Shown piece after piece: positions 15,728 to 24,418 of a stretch of 44,412 nt of DNA. A program made the position numbers and the translations under genes. The stretch is from assembly GCA_017618275.1 (NCBI GenBank), contig JAFZUS010000172.1:1-44412 (forward strand). The letters are read 5' to 3'. Each line of letters begins with the position of its first letter. The stretch's first letter is position 1. The notes beneath the pieces were generated by a model that ran no database searches, was not told the DNA's origin, and was given only the letters and a program-made list of their open reading frames with translations. The DNA comes from Prevotella sp. (GTDB lineage: Bacteria > Bacteroidota > Bacteroidia > Bacteroidales > Bacteroidaceae).

Positions 15728-16392
15728 GCACGTGCCTTGGCAATATAGCCGAGCGCTTCGCGGCACTTGTCTGTGACATACTGCCAATCACCGGCCTTCA
15801 CCTTGTCGGAGGGGAAGAGTTTAGAACCCATGCCCACACAGAAGACACCGGCCTTGAACCATCGGGTCAGATTCTCCTCATCGGGAGAGACACCGCCTGT
15901 CACCATGATCTTCGACCAAGGCATCGGAGCCTTCAGACCCTTCACCATGTTCGGACCGACCACATCGCCTGGGAACACCTTCGTCAGGTCGCAACCCAAC
16001 TCCTGTGCCTTGCCGATCTCGCTGACGGTCATACAACCTGGACAATAGGGAATCAGACGACGGTTACATACCGGAGCGATGTCAGGATTCAGCAGCGGGC
16101 CAACAACGAAGCATGCGCCCAACTGAATATACATTGCTGCAGTGGGAGCATCTACGACAGAGCCGATACCTAAGGCCAATTCCGGACACTCTTTGTCGGC
16201 CCACTTCATCAACTCGCCGAATATCTCCTGAGCGAAGTCTCCACGATTCGTAAACTCGAAAGCACGAACACCGCCCTCATAGCAGGCCTTCACTACATGC
16301 TTACAGGTTTCGAGGTCTTTATGATAGAAGACGGGCACCATACCGGTATCCCCGATCTTTTTCATGACAGCGATCTTATCAAACTTTGCCAT
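15724..16392 (-). CDS. eda: KDPG/KHG aldolase
   Basis: A 222-residue cytoplasmic class I aldolase that splits 2-keto-3-deoxy-6-phosphogluconate into pyruvate and glyceraldehyde 3-phosphate, the last step of uronate breakdown. RAFEFTNRG carries the conserved Glu46; the Schiff-base lysine is Lys138 in LTKVFPGD; the phosphate-binding loop is [13 protein letters not shown]. The length fits the family. It follows a DUF4177 gene by 2 nt, and its stop overlaps the start of the sensor kinase (ATGA), so the kinase depends on translation from this operon. Confidence 0.93.
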   Translation of the reverse strand: MAKFDKIAVMKKIGDTGMVPVFYHKDLETCKHVVKACYEGGVRAFEFTNRGDFAQEIFGELMKWADKECPELALGIGSVVDAPTAAMYIQLGACFVVGPLLNPDIAPVCNRRLIPYCPGCMTVSEIGKAQELGCDLTKVFPGDVVGPNMVKGLKAPMPWSKIMVTGGVSPDEENLTRWFKAGVFCVGMGSKLFPSDKVKAGDWQYVTDKCREALGYIAKARA

Positions 16393-16394
16393 AA

Positions 16395-16532
16395 CTATTC
16401 TTTGTATTCACGTTTGAAAAAGTAAGTACCACATTCGACGGCAACAAGTTCCCAGCCTTCGAAACCTAATTCATTCAATTTCTTCTCGACACCAACAAGG
16501 CGCGTTACAACTTTATATTCAAACTGTTTCAT
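16395..16532 (-). CDS. DUF4177-like small protein, 45 aa
   Basis: ATG at 16532 opens a 45-residue frame starting [11 protein letters not shown] and containing [14 protein letters not shown], then a strand with YFFKREYKE at the end. This is the pattern of the DUF4177 family (FEYKVV, then L-N-x-L-G-x-E-G-W-E-L-V), small predicted beta-alpha-beta proteins of unknown function. It lies 36 nt after kdgK and 2 nt before eda, so it is part of the operon. It is too short for a default gene finder but the codon pattern and family match support it. Confidence 0.8.
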   Translation of the reverse strand: MKQFEYKVVTRLVGVEKKLNELGFEGWELVAVECGTYFFKREYKE

Positions 16533-16568
16533 CTTAAGATTCACGAATTACGTATTAACAATTACGAA

Positions 16569-17591
16569 TTATCTCTGAACGCGTCCGCTCGCATTACCGC
16601 CAGCCAAAGCCTCTACTTCTTCAATGCTGACCTGGTTGAAGTCACCGTTGATGGTATGCTTCAGGGCCGATGCGGCCACAGCGAACTCCAGCGCCTCGCC
16701 CTGAGTCTGTTTCGTCAGCAGACCATGAATCAGACCGCCAGAGAATGAGTCACCACCACCCACACGGTCAATGATCGGGTTGATCTCGTAGCGTTTCGAC
16801 TGATAGAATTCCTTACCGTCGTAGATCAAGGCCTTCCAACCGTTGAACGTGGCGCTATAACTCTCACGGAGCGTGGAGACAACATACTTGAATCCAAACT
16901 CAGCCATCATCTGCTTGAAGATGCCCTCGTACCCAGCAGCGTCGGTTTTGCCGCCCTCTACGTCGGCATCAGGCTTGAAGCCTAAGCAGAGTTCTGCGTC
17001 TTCCTCATTGCCGATACATACATCGACATATTTCATCAGCGGACGCATGATGCTGATGGCCTTCTCACTGGTCCAAAGTTTCTTACGGAAATTCAGGTCA
17101 ACTGATACCGTCACACCATGACGCTTTGCTGCCTCGCAGGCCAACTTCGTCAGTTCTGCTGCATTGTCAGAGATGGCAGGCGTAATACCACTCCAATGAA
17201 ACCAGGCTGCCCCCTCCATGATCTTGTCGAAGTCGAAGTCGGCTGGCGTAGCCTCAGCGATAGCAGAATTGGCACGGTCGTAGATGACCTTAGAAGGACG
17301 CATCGAGGCACCCGTCTCAGCATAGTAGAGTCCGATGCGGTTTCCACCACGCGTCACATAGTCCGTCCTGACACCATAACGACGGAGGGCATTGACTGCA
17401 ATCTGGCCGATTTCGTGCTTCGGCAACTTGGTTACATAATATGCCTCATGTCCATAGTTGGCCAATGAGACAGCCACGTTAGCCTCACCACCACCAGGGA
17501 TGATACGGAAAGATTCACTCTGAATGAAACGGTCGTTTCCTTGCGGAGACAGGCGGAGCATAATCTCGCCCAATGTTACAATCTTAGACAT
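16569..17591 (-). CDS. kdgK: 2-keto-3-deoxygluconate kinase
   Basis: A 340-residue PfkB/ribokinase-family sugar kinase that phosphorylates KDG to KDPG. The first PfkB signature appears as PGGGEANVAVSLANYG (32-47) and the second as DRVGGGDSFSGG, with catalytic base Asp281. The N-terminal IVTLGEIMLRLSPQ and the substrate-side residues match KDG kinases better than fructokinases. First gene of the minus arm; its promoter (TTTG, 20 nt, TACCTTTG) shares an inverted repeat with the divergent lacI-type gene, so it is probably controlled by that regulator. Confidence 0.92.
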   Translation of the reverse strand: MSKIVTLGEIMLRLSPQGNDRFIQSESFRIIPGGGEANVAVSLANYGHEAYYVTKLPKHEIGQIAVNALRRYGVRTDYVTRGGNRIGLYYAETGASMRPSKVIYDRANSAIAEATPADFDFDKIMEGAAWFHWSGITPAISDNAAELTKLACEAAKRHGVTVSVDLNFRKKLWTSEKAISIMRPLMKYVDVCIGNEEDAELCLGFKPDADVEGGKTDAAGYEGIFKQMMAEFGFKYVVSTLRESYSATFNGWKALIYDGKEFYQSKRYEINPIIDRVGGGDSFSGGLIHGLLTKQTQGEALEFAVAASALKHTINGDFNQVSIEEVEALAGGNASGRVQR

Positions 17592-17634
17592 TGTTTCTTG
17601 TTTTATGGATTAATCATTCTTATTTTTTGCGCTA

Positions 17635-17666
17635 CAAAGGTACGGTTTTTGTTTGAAACCACCAAA
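17635..17666 (-). promoter_or_regulatory. kdgK operon promoter
   Basis: On the minus strand TTTG (17666-17663), 20 nt, TACCTTTG (17642-17635). The -33 box lies inside the left half of the inverted repeat at 17658-17690. Confidence 0.8.
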
Positions 17667-17690
17667 TAATACATAATGAAATTTGGTGGT
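17658..17690. promoter_or_regulatory. Operator-like inverted repeat between kdgK and lacI-type gene
   Basis: ACCACCAAAT (17658-17667) and ATTTGGTGGT (17681-17690) are perfect inverted 10-mers with a 13-nt spacer. Each half holds the -33 TTTG of one of the two divergent promoters. A dimer bound here would cover both -33 boxes, so the regulator coded at 17739 could control both arms and itself. Confidence 0.75.
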
Positions 17691-17713
17691 ATGAAAAAAA
17701 AGACGTACCTTTG
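17682..17713 (+). promoter_or_regulatory. lacI-uxaA operon promoter
   Basis: TTTG (17682-17685), 20 nt, TACCTTTG (17706-17713). Transcription should start near 17720, which rules out the upstream frame extension to 17676 and supports the ATG at 17739. Confidence 0.8.
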
Positions 17714-17738
17714 CACACAACATCAAAATTCATCAATC

Positions 17739-18806
17739 ATGGCAAAGGAGAACATCAGAATAAAGGATATAGCCGAACGGGCAGGCGTGTCGGTTGGAAC
17801 GGTGGATCGTGTACTGCACAATCGTCCCAACGTTTCAAAAGTCGCCCTCGAGAAAGTGAACAAAGCCCTGGAGGAAATGGACTACAAGCCCAACGTATAT
17901 GCCTCTGCCCTCGCCTACAACAAGAAATACACTTTCTATATTGTGTTGCCCAAGCACGAGCAGGAGGCTTACTGGGACGAGATAGAGGAAGGTGCTCAGG
18001 CCTGTACCGACTTCCGCCGCGACTTCGGCATTACCCTAAAGTACATGTACTACGAGCGTTTCAACAATGCCGCCTTCACCCGTATGGTACGTGAGTTCCT
18101 CACGGAGAAGTTCGACGGTGTCATCATCGTACCGACCACTCTGGAACAAACGGCTCGCTTCACCGAGAAACTGACTGATCGGCAGATTCCATACGTCCTG
18201 CTCGACTCCTATATGCCAGACCTAAAGCCTCTGGCCTTTTTCGGACAGGACTCCTTTGCCAGCGGCTATTTCGCCGCCAGAATGCTGATGCTTATTGCCA
18301 ATAAGGAAAAGGAGATAGCACTGGTGAAACAGACACGCGACGGTAAGGTGGGCTCCAAACAGCAGGCCAACCGCGAGACGGGATTCCGCCATTATATGGT
18401 TGATCACTTCCCTGATGTGAAGATTACTGAAGTGGATCTCCCGCTCGACGAGGAACGAAAGGAATACAACTCCATCTTGGAGAAGTTCTTTAATACCCAT
18501 CCGCAGGTACACCATTGCATCACCTTCAATTCCAAGGCCCACATCGTGGGTGAGTTCCTGCAAAAGAGCAACCGGCGCAACATCCAGATTATGGGCTACG
18601 ACATGGTGCCAAAGAACGAAGAGTGTATCCGACAGGGAAGTATCTCTTTCCTCATTGCCCAGCATGCCTATCAGCAGGGCTATGCCAGCGTGGACGCTCT
18701 CTTCAATGCCATCGTTCTGAAACGGGAAGTGAACCCCGTGAACTATATGCCTATTGAAATCCTGACAAAGGAAAACGTAGACTTCTATAGACGAACAGCC
18801 ATTTAA
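17739..18806 (+). CDS. LacI-family transcriptional regulator of uronate genes
   Basis: A 355-residue regulator. Residues 4-50 are a LacI helix-turn-helix: IRIKDIAERAGVSVGTVDRVL, then the hinge region near DYKPNVYASAL. Residues 60-340 are a periplasmic-binding-protein-like effector domain. The VDRVLHNRPNVS variant is common in Bacteroidales LacI proteins. It leads an operon with uxaA (gap 3 nt) and is divergent from kdgK, so the effector is probably a uronate pathway intermediate such as KDG or tagaturonate/altronate. The operator is likely the inverted repeat at 17658-17690. Effector and sign of control are inferred. Confidence 0.88.
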   Translation: MAKENIRIKDIAERAGVSVGTVDRVLHNRPNVSKVALEKVNKALEEMDYKPNVYASALAYNKKYTFYIVLPKHEQEAYWDEIEEGAQACTDFRRDFGITLKYMYYERFNNAAFTRMVREFLTEKFDGVIIVPTTLEQTARFTEKLTDRQIPYVLLDSYMPDLKPLAFFGQDSFASGYFAARMLMLIANKEKEIALVKQTRDGKVGSKQQANRETGFRHYMVDHFPDVKITEVDLPLDEERKEYNSILEKFFNTHPQVHHCITFNSKAHIVGEFLQKSNRRNIQIMGYDMVPKNEECIRQGSISFLIAQHAYQQGYASVDALFNAIVLKREVNPVNYMPIEILTKENVDFYRRTAI

Positions 18807-18809
18807 ACC

Positions 18810-20306
18810 ATGGAATCGACAACCTATCTGAAGATCAATCCTGCCGATTCGGTGGTGGTTTGCCTCTGTGCGAAGCAAAAAGGAGAAATCATTGAGGTTG
18901 ACGGACAACGCATCACCATCAACCAGGACACCCCTGCCGGACACAAGATCCTGATCAAGGATGTGGAAAAAGACGAGGACATCATTAAATACGGCTACCC
19001 CATCGGTCATGCCCAACAAGCCCTGAAAGCAGGCGACTGGGTGAATGAGCACAATCTGAAGACCAATCTCTCCGGCACACTTGAATACACTTATCAGCCC
19101 GTCAACAAGGAACTGGACATTCCCCGCGAAGACAGAACCTTCAGGGGCTATAGGCGCAAGAATGGCGAGGTAGGCATCCGTAATGAGATATGGATTGTGC
19201 CGACAGTAGGCTGCGTGAACGGCATAGCAGAGAGACTGGCAACACAACTGCGACAGGAGACAGGCAGCCAAGGGATTGACGCCATCTATGCCTGGCACCA
19301 CAACTATGGCTGTTCGCAACTCTCCGAAGACCACGAGAATACCCGCAAGATACTCCGCGACATCTGTCTGCATCCCAATACTGGAGCCGTGCTGGTGCTG
19401 AGTCTCGGCTGTGAGAACAACCAGCCAGAGGACTTCATGGCCATGCTGGGCAACTACGACCAGAGCCGGATCCGTCTGTTGGTGACCCAAAAGGTGGAAG
19501 GCGACGAGATGGATGAAGGCATGTGCATCCTGCGCGAACTCTATGGCATTGCCAGGGAAGACAAGCGCGAAGAGGTGCCTGTATCGGAACTGCGGGTAGG
19601 TCTGAAATGTGGCGGTTCCGACGGATTCTCAGGCATCACGGCCAACCCACTCGTAGGCGAATTCTCCGACTGGCTCGTGGCCCAGGGCGGCACATCGGTA
19701 CTGACAGAAGTTCCTGAGATGTTTGGGGCCGAGACCATCCTGATGAACCGTTGCAGGACCCGCGAACTCTTCGACCAGACCGTAGCGATGGTCAACAACT
19801 TCAAGGATTATTTCCTGTCGCATGGCGAACCTGTGGGCGAGAACCCCAGTCCTGGGAACAAGGCTGGCGGCATCTCCACACTCGAAGACAAGGCACTCGG
19901 CTGTACCCAGAAATGTGGCAAGGCCCCTGTCAGCGGTGTGATGGAATATGGCGACCGCCTACAGAACAAGGGACTGAACCTCTTGTCTGCACCAGGCAAC
20001 GACCTCGTTGCTGCGACGGCCCTTGCCTCGTGCGGCTGTCATCTGGTACTCTTTACCACAGGACGCGGTACCCCATTCGGCACCTTTGTCCCCACCATGA
20101 AGATTGCCACGAACCCCACGCTGGCGAAGAACAAGCCCAACTGGGTGGACTTCTCCGCAGGTCAACTGGTTGAGGGGCGTACCATGCAAGAACTCCTGCC
20201 AGAGTTTATAGACAAGGTCATCGCCATCGCCAACGGAGAACCCACCAAGAACGAGGCAAACGGTTACCGTGAAATATCCATCTTCAAAAACGGCGTCACA
20301 TTATAA
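18810..20306 (+). CDS. uxaA: Altronate dehydratase
   Basis: A 498-residue enzyme that dehydrates D-altronate to 2-keto-3-deoxygluconate. It has the full-length two-part form: an N-terminal SAF domain (about residues 1-95, ending in GYPIGHAQQALKAGDWVNEHN) and a large UxaA catalytic domain (about 105-498) with NYGCSQL, CGGSDGFSGITANP, and CTQKCGKAPVSGVMEYGD, conserved Cys-containing blocks that likely hold the metal. It follows the regulator by 3 nt, and its stop overlaps the next start by 1 nt (TAATG). Confidence 0.93.
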   Translation: MESTTYLKINPADSVVVCLCAKQKGEIIEVDGQRITINQDTPAGHKILIKDVEKDEDIIKYGYPIGHAQQALKAGDWVNEHNLKTNLSGTLEYTYQPVNKELDIPREDRTFRGYRRKNGEVGIRNEIWIVPTVGCVNGIAERLATQLRQETGSQGIDAIYAWHHNYGCSQLSEDHENTRKILRDICLHPNTGAVLVLSLGCENNQPEDFMAMLGNYDQSRIRLLVTQKVEGDEMDEGMCILRELYGIAREDKREEVPVSELRVGLKCGGSDGFSGITANPLVGEFSDWLVAQGGTSVLTEVPEMFGAETILMNRCRTRELFDQTVAMVNNFKDYFLSHGEPVGENPSPGNKAGGISTLEDKALGCTQKCGKAPVSGVMEYGDRLQNKGLNLLSAPGNDLVAATALASCGCHLVLFTTGRGTPFGTFVPTMKIATNPTLAKNKPNWVDFSAGQLVEGRTMQELLPEFIDKVIAIANGEPTKNEANGYREISIFKNGVTL

Positions 20307-21580
20307 TGAAGAAAGGTCTTATAGCATTGTCACCGTTGGGGGTGTTCATCGTACTCTATTTGGTTACGAGCATCATTGCCGGCGACTTCTATAAGGTACC
20401 CATCACCGTAGCCTTTATGGTATCGAGCATCTATGCAGTCATCATCCATCAGGGTCGTCCCTTGAAGGAACGTATCGACACCTTCAGCCGCGGGGCTGCC
20501 TCAGGACAGATGATGCTGATGGTCTGGATCTTTGTTTTGGCAGGCGCCTTTGCGAACTCAGCCAAAATCATGGGCTGCATTGATGCCACCGTCAACCTGA
20601 CCCTGCTCTGTCTGCCGCCACAGATGCTGTTGGCAGGTCTATTTGTCGCCACCTGTTTCATATCCATATCCATCGGCACATCGGTGGGAACCATTGTGGC
20701 GCTGACGCCCATTGCGGCAGGGGTGGCTCAACAGACAGGAACAGACGTGGCCTTGATGACTGCCGTGGTCGTGGGAGGCTCCTTCTTCGGCGACAACCTC
20801 TCCTTTATCTCAGACACAACGATTGTAGCCACTTCCACCCAAGGATGCCGGCTCAGCGACAAGTTCAGGGTCAACTCCTTTATCGTTGCCCCCGCAGCCC
20901 TCATTGTCTGCATCATCTATTTCCTGATGGGCTCAGACATCCAAGCCCCCCAACAGATCGGGAGCGTGGAATGGGTGAAGGTCATCCCCTACCTCACCGT
21001 CCTCATCACCGCCATCTTCGGTATGAACGTGATGGCTGTCCTGACCCTCGGTATCCTACTGACTGGGGGTATCGGCCTACTGACAGGCGCCTTCGATGTC
21101 TTCGGATGGATGCATGCGATGGGCGACGGTATCGTGGGCATGGGTGAACTCATCATCATCACTATGATGGCCGGCGGCATGCTGGAACTCATCAAGCAGC
21201 AAGGCGGCATCGACTTCATCATCGAGCGGATGACCCGTCATATCCACGGCAAGCGCGGTGCAGAACTCAGTATCGGCACACTGGTGGCGCTGGTGGATGT
21301 CTGCACAGCCAACAATACCGTTGCCATCATCACCGTAGGCGGCATTGCCAAACAGATTGGCGACAGATATGGCGTAGACAACAAGAAGGCTGCCTCCATC
21401 CTCGACACCTTCTCGTGCTTCGTGCAGGGACTCATCCCATACGGTGCGCAACTGCTGATGGCCGCAGGACTGGCCGCACTCACGCCCACAGCCATCATCC
21501 CCTATCTCTACTACCCGTTTGCCATCGGCATCGCAGCCCTATTATCCATCCTATTCAGATATCCCAGAAGATACTCATGA
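20306..21580 (+). CDS. NhaC-family membrane transporter
   Basis: A 424-residue protein with about 10 hydrophobic segments. The stretch SIGTSVGTIVALTPIAAGVA and GGSFFGDNLSFISDTTIVAT matches the NhaC Na+/H+ antiporter family; the acidic residues in FFGDNLS and ISDTT are the conserved charged sites. It lies within an operon for altronate use, overlapping uxaA by 1 nt and the next gene by 4 nt. It may keep Na+ or pH balance during uronate uptake, or it may itself move an organic acid; the family includes both antiporters and organic-ion exchangers. Substrate unknown. Confidence 0.8.
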   Translation: MKKGLIALSPLGVFIVLYLVTSIIAGDFYKVPITVAFMVSSIYAVIIHQGRPLKERIDTFSRGAASGQMMLMVWIFVLAGAFANSAKIMGCIDATVNLTLLCLPPQMLLAGLFVATCFISISIGTSVGTIVALTPIAAGVAQQTGTDVALMTAVVVGGSFFGDNLSFISDTTIVATSTQGCRLSDKFRVNSFIVAPAALIVCIIYFLMGSDIQAPQQIGSVEWVKVIPYLTVLITAIFGMNVMAVLTLGILLTGGIGLLTGAFDVFGWMHAMGDGIVGMGELIIITMMAGGMLELIKQQGGIDFIIERMTRHIHGKRGAELSIGTLVALVDVCTANNTVAIITVGGIAKQIGDRYGVDNKKAASILDTFSCFVQGLIPYGAQLLMAAGLAALTPTAIIPYLYYPFAIGIAALLSILFRYPRRYS

Positions 21581-22407
21581 ACATCATCCAGCGTAATTTC
21601 TTCCGTATGATCCGCATCGGTGCCTTCGAGCAGAAAGAACAGATCGAGCCCATGTCCGTCTACAAGTGGGGACAACTCTATCAGTTGGCCGTCATGCACG
21701 ACGTGGCAGGATACGTCTATGAAGGTCTGCAGCGCAGCAAAGACCAGTTCTTCCTCCATCTGACAGACAAGCAATGGCAACTGTGGGACAAAACCATCAA
21801 TGAGATACGCAAGAAAGCCTACAACGCAGAAGAAGAGCCCGACGAGTTTCTGCGGGCAGACCATCTGACGAACCCGCTGCTGAACAAGAAACTGCAGGCC
21901 ATCCTCGACGACGAGCAGTCGGACATCCGCACCCGCCAGATACTGCTCACCATTATCCGCGTGTCGCGACACATCCTGAACGAAGGAGTGCCCATCCGAC
22001 AACTTGTAGAACTGGGCATCAGCCTCCGCACGGATGGATGCCACGCCGACTTCACGACCTTGGGCAAGTGGCTCAAGACGCTCCAACTGGAACAAGTGGC
22101 CAAACTGGAGGCCTCGCTGCTGGTGGAACTGCTGGGATTCGAGAAAGAAGAGATAGCCTTTGCGGGCGGGAAGCACGACAAAAACGTGGAACAGGTGGCG
22201 CAGGAACTCATCGAGTTTACCAACGCCCGCGCCCGGGATTTCTATTTCCTGCAAGATGCGGGCGACGTGTTTGTGCATACAAGTAACGGAAGTGCCATGC
22301 TCGGTCATATACACCGTTCCGCACGATACTTCCGTTATTTTCCTTCAGAAACGCTGACAAACTTCTTCGCGTCGTTTGCCCATTCCCTCTCCCATATCGA
22401 GGAATAA
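21577..22407 (+). CDS. Unknown helical protein, last gene of uxaA operon
   Basis: A 276-residue, mainly helical protein without signal peptide or membrane segment. The start at 21577 overlaps the transporter stop as ATGA. The N-terminal WGQLYQLAVMHDVAGYVYEGL recalls the helical start of the uncharacterised nucleotidyltransferases (NTP_transf_5 type), and the end SARYFRYFPSETLTNFF is also like that group, but I see no G-S plus D-x-D catalytic motif, so it would be inactive if related. It ends 16 nt before a convergent gene. Function not recognised. Confidence 0.6.
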   Translation: MNIIQRNFFRMIRIGAFEQKEQIEPMSVYKWGQLYQLAVMHDVAGYVYEGLQRSKDQFFLHLTDKQWQLWDKTINEIRKKAYNAEEEPDEFLRADHLTNPLLNKKLQAILDDEQSDIRTRQILLTIIRVSRHILNEGVPIRQLVELGISLRTDGCHADFTTLGKWLKTLQLEQVAKLEASLLVELLGFEKEEIAFAGGKHDKNVEQVAQELIEFTNARARDFYFLQDAGDVFVHTSNGSAMLGHIHRSARYFRYFPSETLTNFFASFAHSLSHIEE

Positions 22408-22423
22408 GGAGTTTTTTACTTGT

Positions 22424-23266
22424 TTAGGGATTTGCGGGGGCCACAGCAGCGGCTTCCGCAGCAGCCTGCTGGGCCTTCATGATAGAGTCCTGCTGCTCCT
22501 GGCGGCGCTTGGCCTCGGCCTCCTCCCTGATGCGGTCGTAGGCATTGGCGGCCTCGTCGTAGTAGGAGCCCTGCTGATGGTTGTCCATATATTTCTGATA
22601 GGCATCCATCGTATCCTCCAGTTTGGCCGCCTCGAAGTCGAGCGAGTCGATGATCAGGCGAGCCTCCTGCACATGGATATTGTCAGGGTTACGGTCGATG
22701 AACAGTTGCAGGGCCGACTTCGACAGACTGGCGTAAGCGTTCTGCCAGTCGCGGTCCACCTTCTTCAGAATCTCCAGATGCGCCTTGATGGAGTCGCGAT
22801 GGGCCACGCTGGCGTCGATATACATGTCGAGGAAATTCTGCAGCACGGCAGGCTCCGCGCTCATCATGGCATTCTCGTAGGCGCGCATCTCGTTCTCCTG
22901 CTGCGACTTCTGGTAGAAGTAGATACCGAGGAACACGATGATCAGGGCGATGACAAAGCCCACGACGATCGACGACCACAGGATCTTATGCCCCGTCTTC
23001 CGCTTGGGTTCCTCCGGCTCCGGAATCTCCGGGATCTCCGGTATCAGAGCATACGACTGGGTCGCCGCGTCCTGCACAGCGACGGGCTCGCTGGCCGAGG
23101 CGTTGATACTGCAATGGCAGTTCGGGCACTCACGGTCGTCCTTGAAGATATACTCCCCGCAGTCAGGGCAGCGGGTGATCTTTCCTGCTATCTCAATCCC
23201 ACATGAGGGACATGTTTTGGCGCGGTCGCTTACCTGATGACCACATTCCGGACACTTGATAATCAT
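22424..23266 (-). CDS. Double zinc-ribbon membrane protein
   Basis: A 280-residue protein. The N-terminus holds two zinc ribbons with four CxxC pairs: Cys5/8 with Cys19/22, and Cys33/36 with Cys47/50. A linker rich in Pro and Glu (75-90) leads to one membrane segment (about 96-117), then a mainly helical domain of about 160 residues with an Ala/Gln/Glu-rich end. The zinc ribbons would be cytoplasmic and the helical part outside. It follows the GH25 gene by 15 nt. Domain family is common in Bacteroidales but has no known role; envelope regulation is a guess. Confidence 0.75.
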   Translation of the reverse strand: MIIKCPECGHQVSDRAKTCPSCGIEIAGKITRCPDCGEYIFKDDRECPNCHCSINASASEPVAVQDAATQSYALIPEIPEIPEPEEPKRKTGHKILWSSIVVGFVIALIIVFLGIYFYQKSQQENEMRAYENAMMSAEPAVLQNFLDMYIDASVAHRDSIKAHLEILKKVDRDWQNAYASLSKSALQLFIDRNPDNIHVQEARLIIDSLDFEAAKLEDTMDAYQKYMDNHQQGSYYDEAANAYDRIREEAEAKRRQEQQDSIMKAQQAAAEAAAVAPANP

Positions 23267-23281
23267 ATTCTTTTCTATTTA

Positions 23282-24139
23282 TTAATGTCGATAACGAATC
23301 TCGCGGAGGGCGTGACTACCCATGAAGCGCGACTTGTCGACGTAGCCGTTGACGCCGATGATGCGCCCCTTGCCCGTGTACTGCCACATGGTGATGTCGC
23401 GGCCGTCGGCCAGCACGGGCTCCTCGTCCTGATACATCGCCACCATCAACTGGTAGTCGTCGAGTTTGCCCACGAGGTGCCAGTTGTAGAAATTGCGGAA
23501 GGTGTATACCAGCGGCTTCTGGTGGTAGGCCCGCTCAATCATCCCGAGGAATGTGAGGAGCGAGTCGCAGAACTGCTCGTCGGGCATGCTGCCAGTGGTC
23601 TCCACGTCTATCATCGGTATGAGGTCCTGCTCGCCGGGCAGGCACTGGGCGGTGAAGTTGCGCAGTTGCAGCAGCAGCGGTGTCTTCGGACGGAAGAAGT
23701 GATACGATCCCACCTTCAGGCCGTAGCGGTGGGCCAGTTCGATGTTGCGCTCATACTTGGCGTCGATGCGGTCGCCGCCCTCGGTGGCCTTCAGATAGAC
23801 GTAGGCCATCTTCGTGTTGCGGCCCACGGTCTCCCAGAACACCTCGCCCTGATAGTGGCTCAGGTCGATGCCGTGCACATGCTCGCAGGTGTCCTCGCAC
23901 ATGATATACGGATTATAGTCGCCGTCCTCTATGTTGACCATCGGCTTTGGCCTGACGGCAGCCGTCTTCTTCTGCGCCGTCTTCTTGGCGGGGCGCTTGG
24001 CCGTTTTCTTCTTGCTTTTCACCACCTTGGTGGTCTTGGGGCGCTTGCGCGATGTATTCTTCTTCGAGCGCTGGGCGTAGGCGTCGCCGACGGCCATCAT
24101 GGCGATGCAAGCAACCAGCAGTATGATGAGTCTCTTCAT
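23282..24139 (-). CDS. GH25-family lysozyme-like muramidase
   Basis: A 285-residue exported enzyme predicted to cut peptidoglycan between MurNAc and GlcNAc. Residues 1-22 are a signal peptide; 24-65 are a Lys/Arg-rich linker; the GH25 barrel starts at about 89 with HGIDLSHYQG (Asp92) and has YVYLKATEG, GSYHFFRP and IPMIDVETTG (Glu180), the usual acidic catalytic pair. The alternative upstream Met at 24163 is ruled out because the -7 box lies at 24161-24168. The basic linker may bind the wall or LPS. First gene of a pair with the zinc-ribbon protein. Confidence 0.88.
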   Translation of the reverse strand: MKRLIILLVACIAMMAVGDAYAQRSKKNTSRKRPKTTKVVKSKKKTAKRPAKKTAQKKTAAVRPKPMVNIEDGDYNPYIMCEDTCEHVHGIDLSHYQGEVFWETVGRNTKMAYVYLKATEGGDRIDAKYERNIELAHRYGLKVGSYHFFRPKTPLLLQLRNFTAQCLPGEQDLIPMIDVETTGSMPDEQFCDSLLTFLGMIERAYHQKPLVYTFRNFYNWHLVGKLDDYQLMVAMYQDEEPVLADGRDITMWQYTGKGRIIGVNGYVDKSRFMGSHALREIRYRH

Positions 24140-24160
24140 TATTATCCAGATTTTGACGTG

Positions 24161-24168
24161 CAAAGTTA
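24161..24168 (-). promoter_or_regulatory. -7 promoter box for the GH25 gene
   Basis: The minus strand reads TAACTTTG, 22 nt before the ATG at 24139. It decides the start site of the GH25 gene. Confidence 0.6.
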
Positions 24169-24236
24169 CACATTATTTTATATATCGCGCGAAGAATCCC
24201 GAGAAATTTACGCGGCTGCACAGAAATTCTTGAGAT

Positions 24237-24320
24237 ATGACAAATTTCCCCCACGGCGTGGTGAATGCCGCCGACGTGGTGGAACTGGTGAACTACATCA
24301 TGGGCATGAAAAAAGAATAG
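24237..24320 (+). pseudogene. Orphan dockerin-end fragment
   Basis: A 27-codon open frame ends GVVNAADVVELVNYIMG-MKKE and stop. This is the C-terminal half of a dockerin-like module, as in the genes at 1541 and 25712, without any protein before it. The natural reading is the 3' stub of a deleted secreted-protein gene. Upstream sequence gives no matching frame. Confidence 0.65.
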
Positions 24321-24418
24321 CAGATCTTACAGGTGTCAGTTAGGGGCAATGTGTAGTTGGTATCGATATAGCGATAGAGGCGCTGGCGCCCACGCTTTTT
24401 AGATGTTAACATAAAAAT

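Noticed and set aside
18222-19490. A 422-codon minus-strand frame opposite lacI-type gene and uxaA
   Set aside because: It crosses two well-supported genes on the other strand and shows no family pattern.
22376-24343. Two long plus-strand frames opposite the zinc-ribbon and GH25 genes
   Set aside because: Shadows of real genes with clear motifs; no motif of their own.
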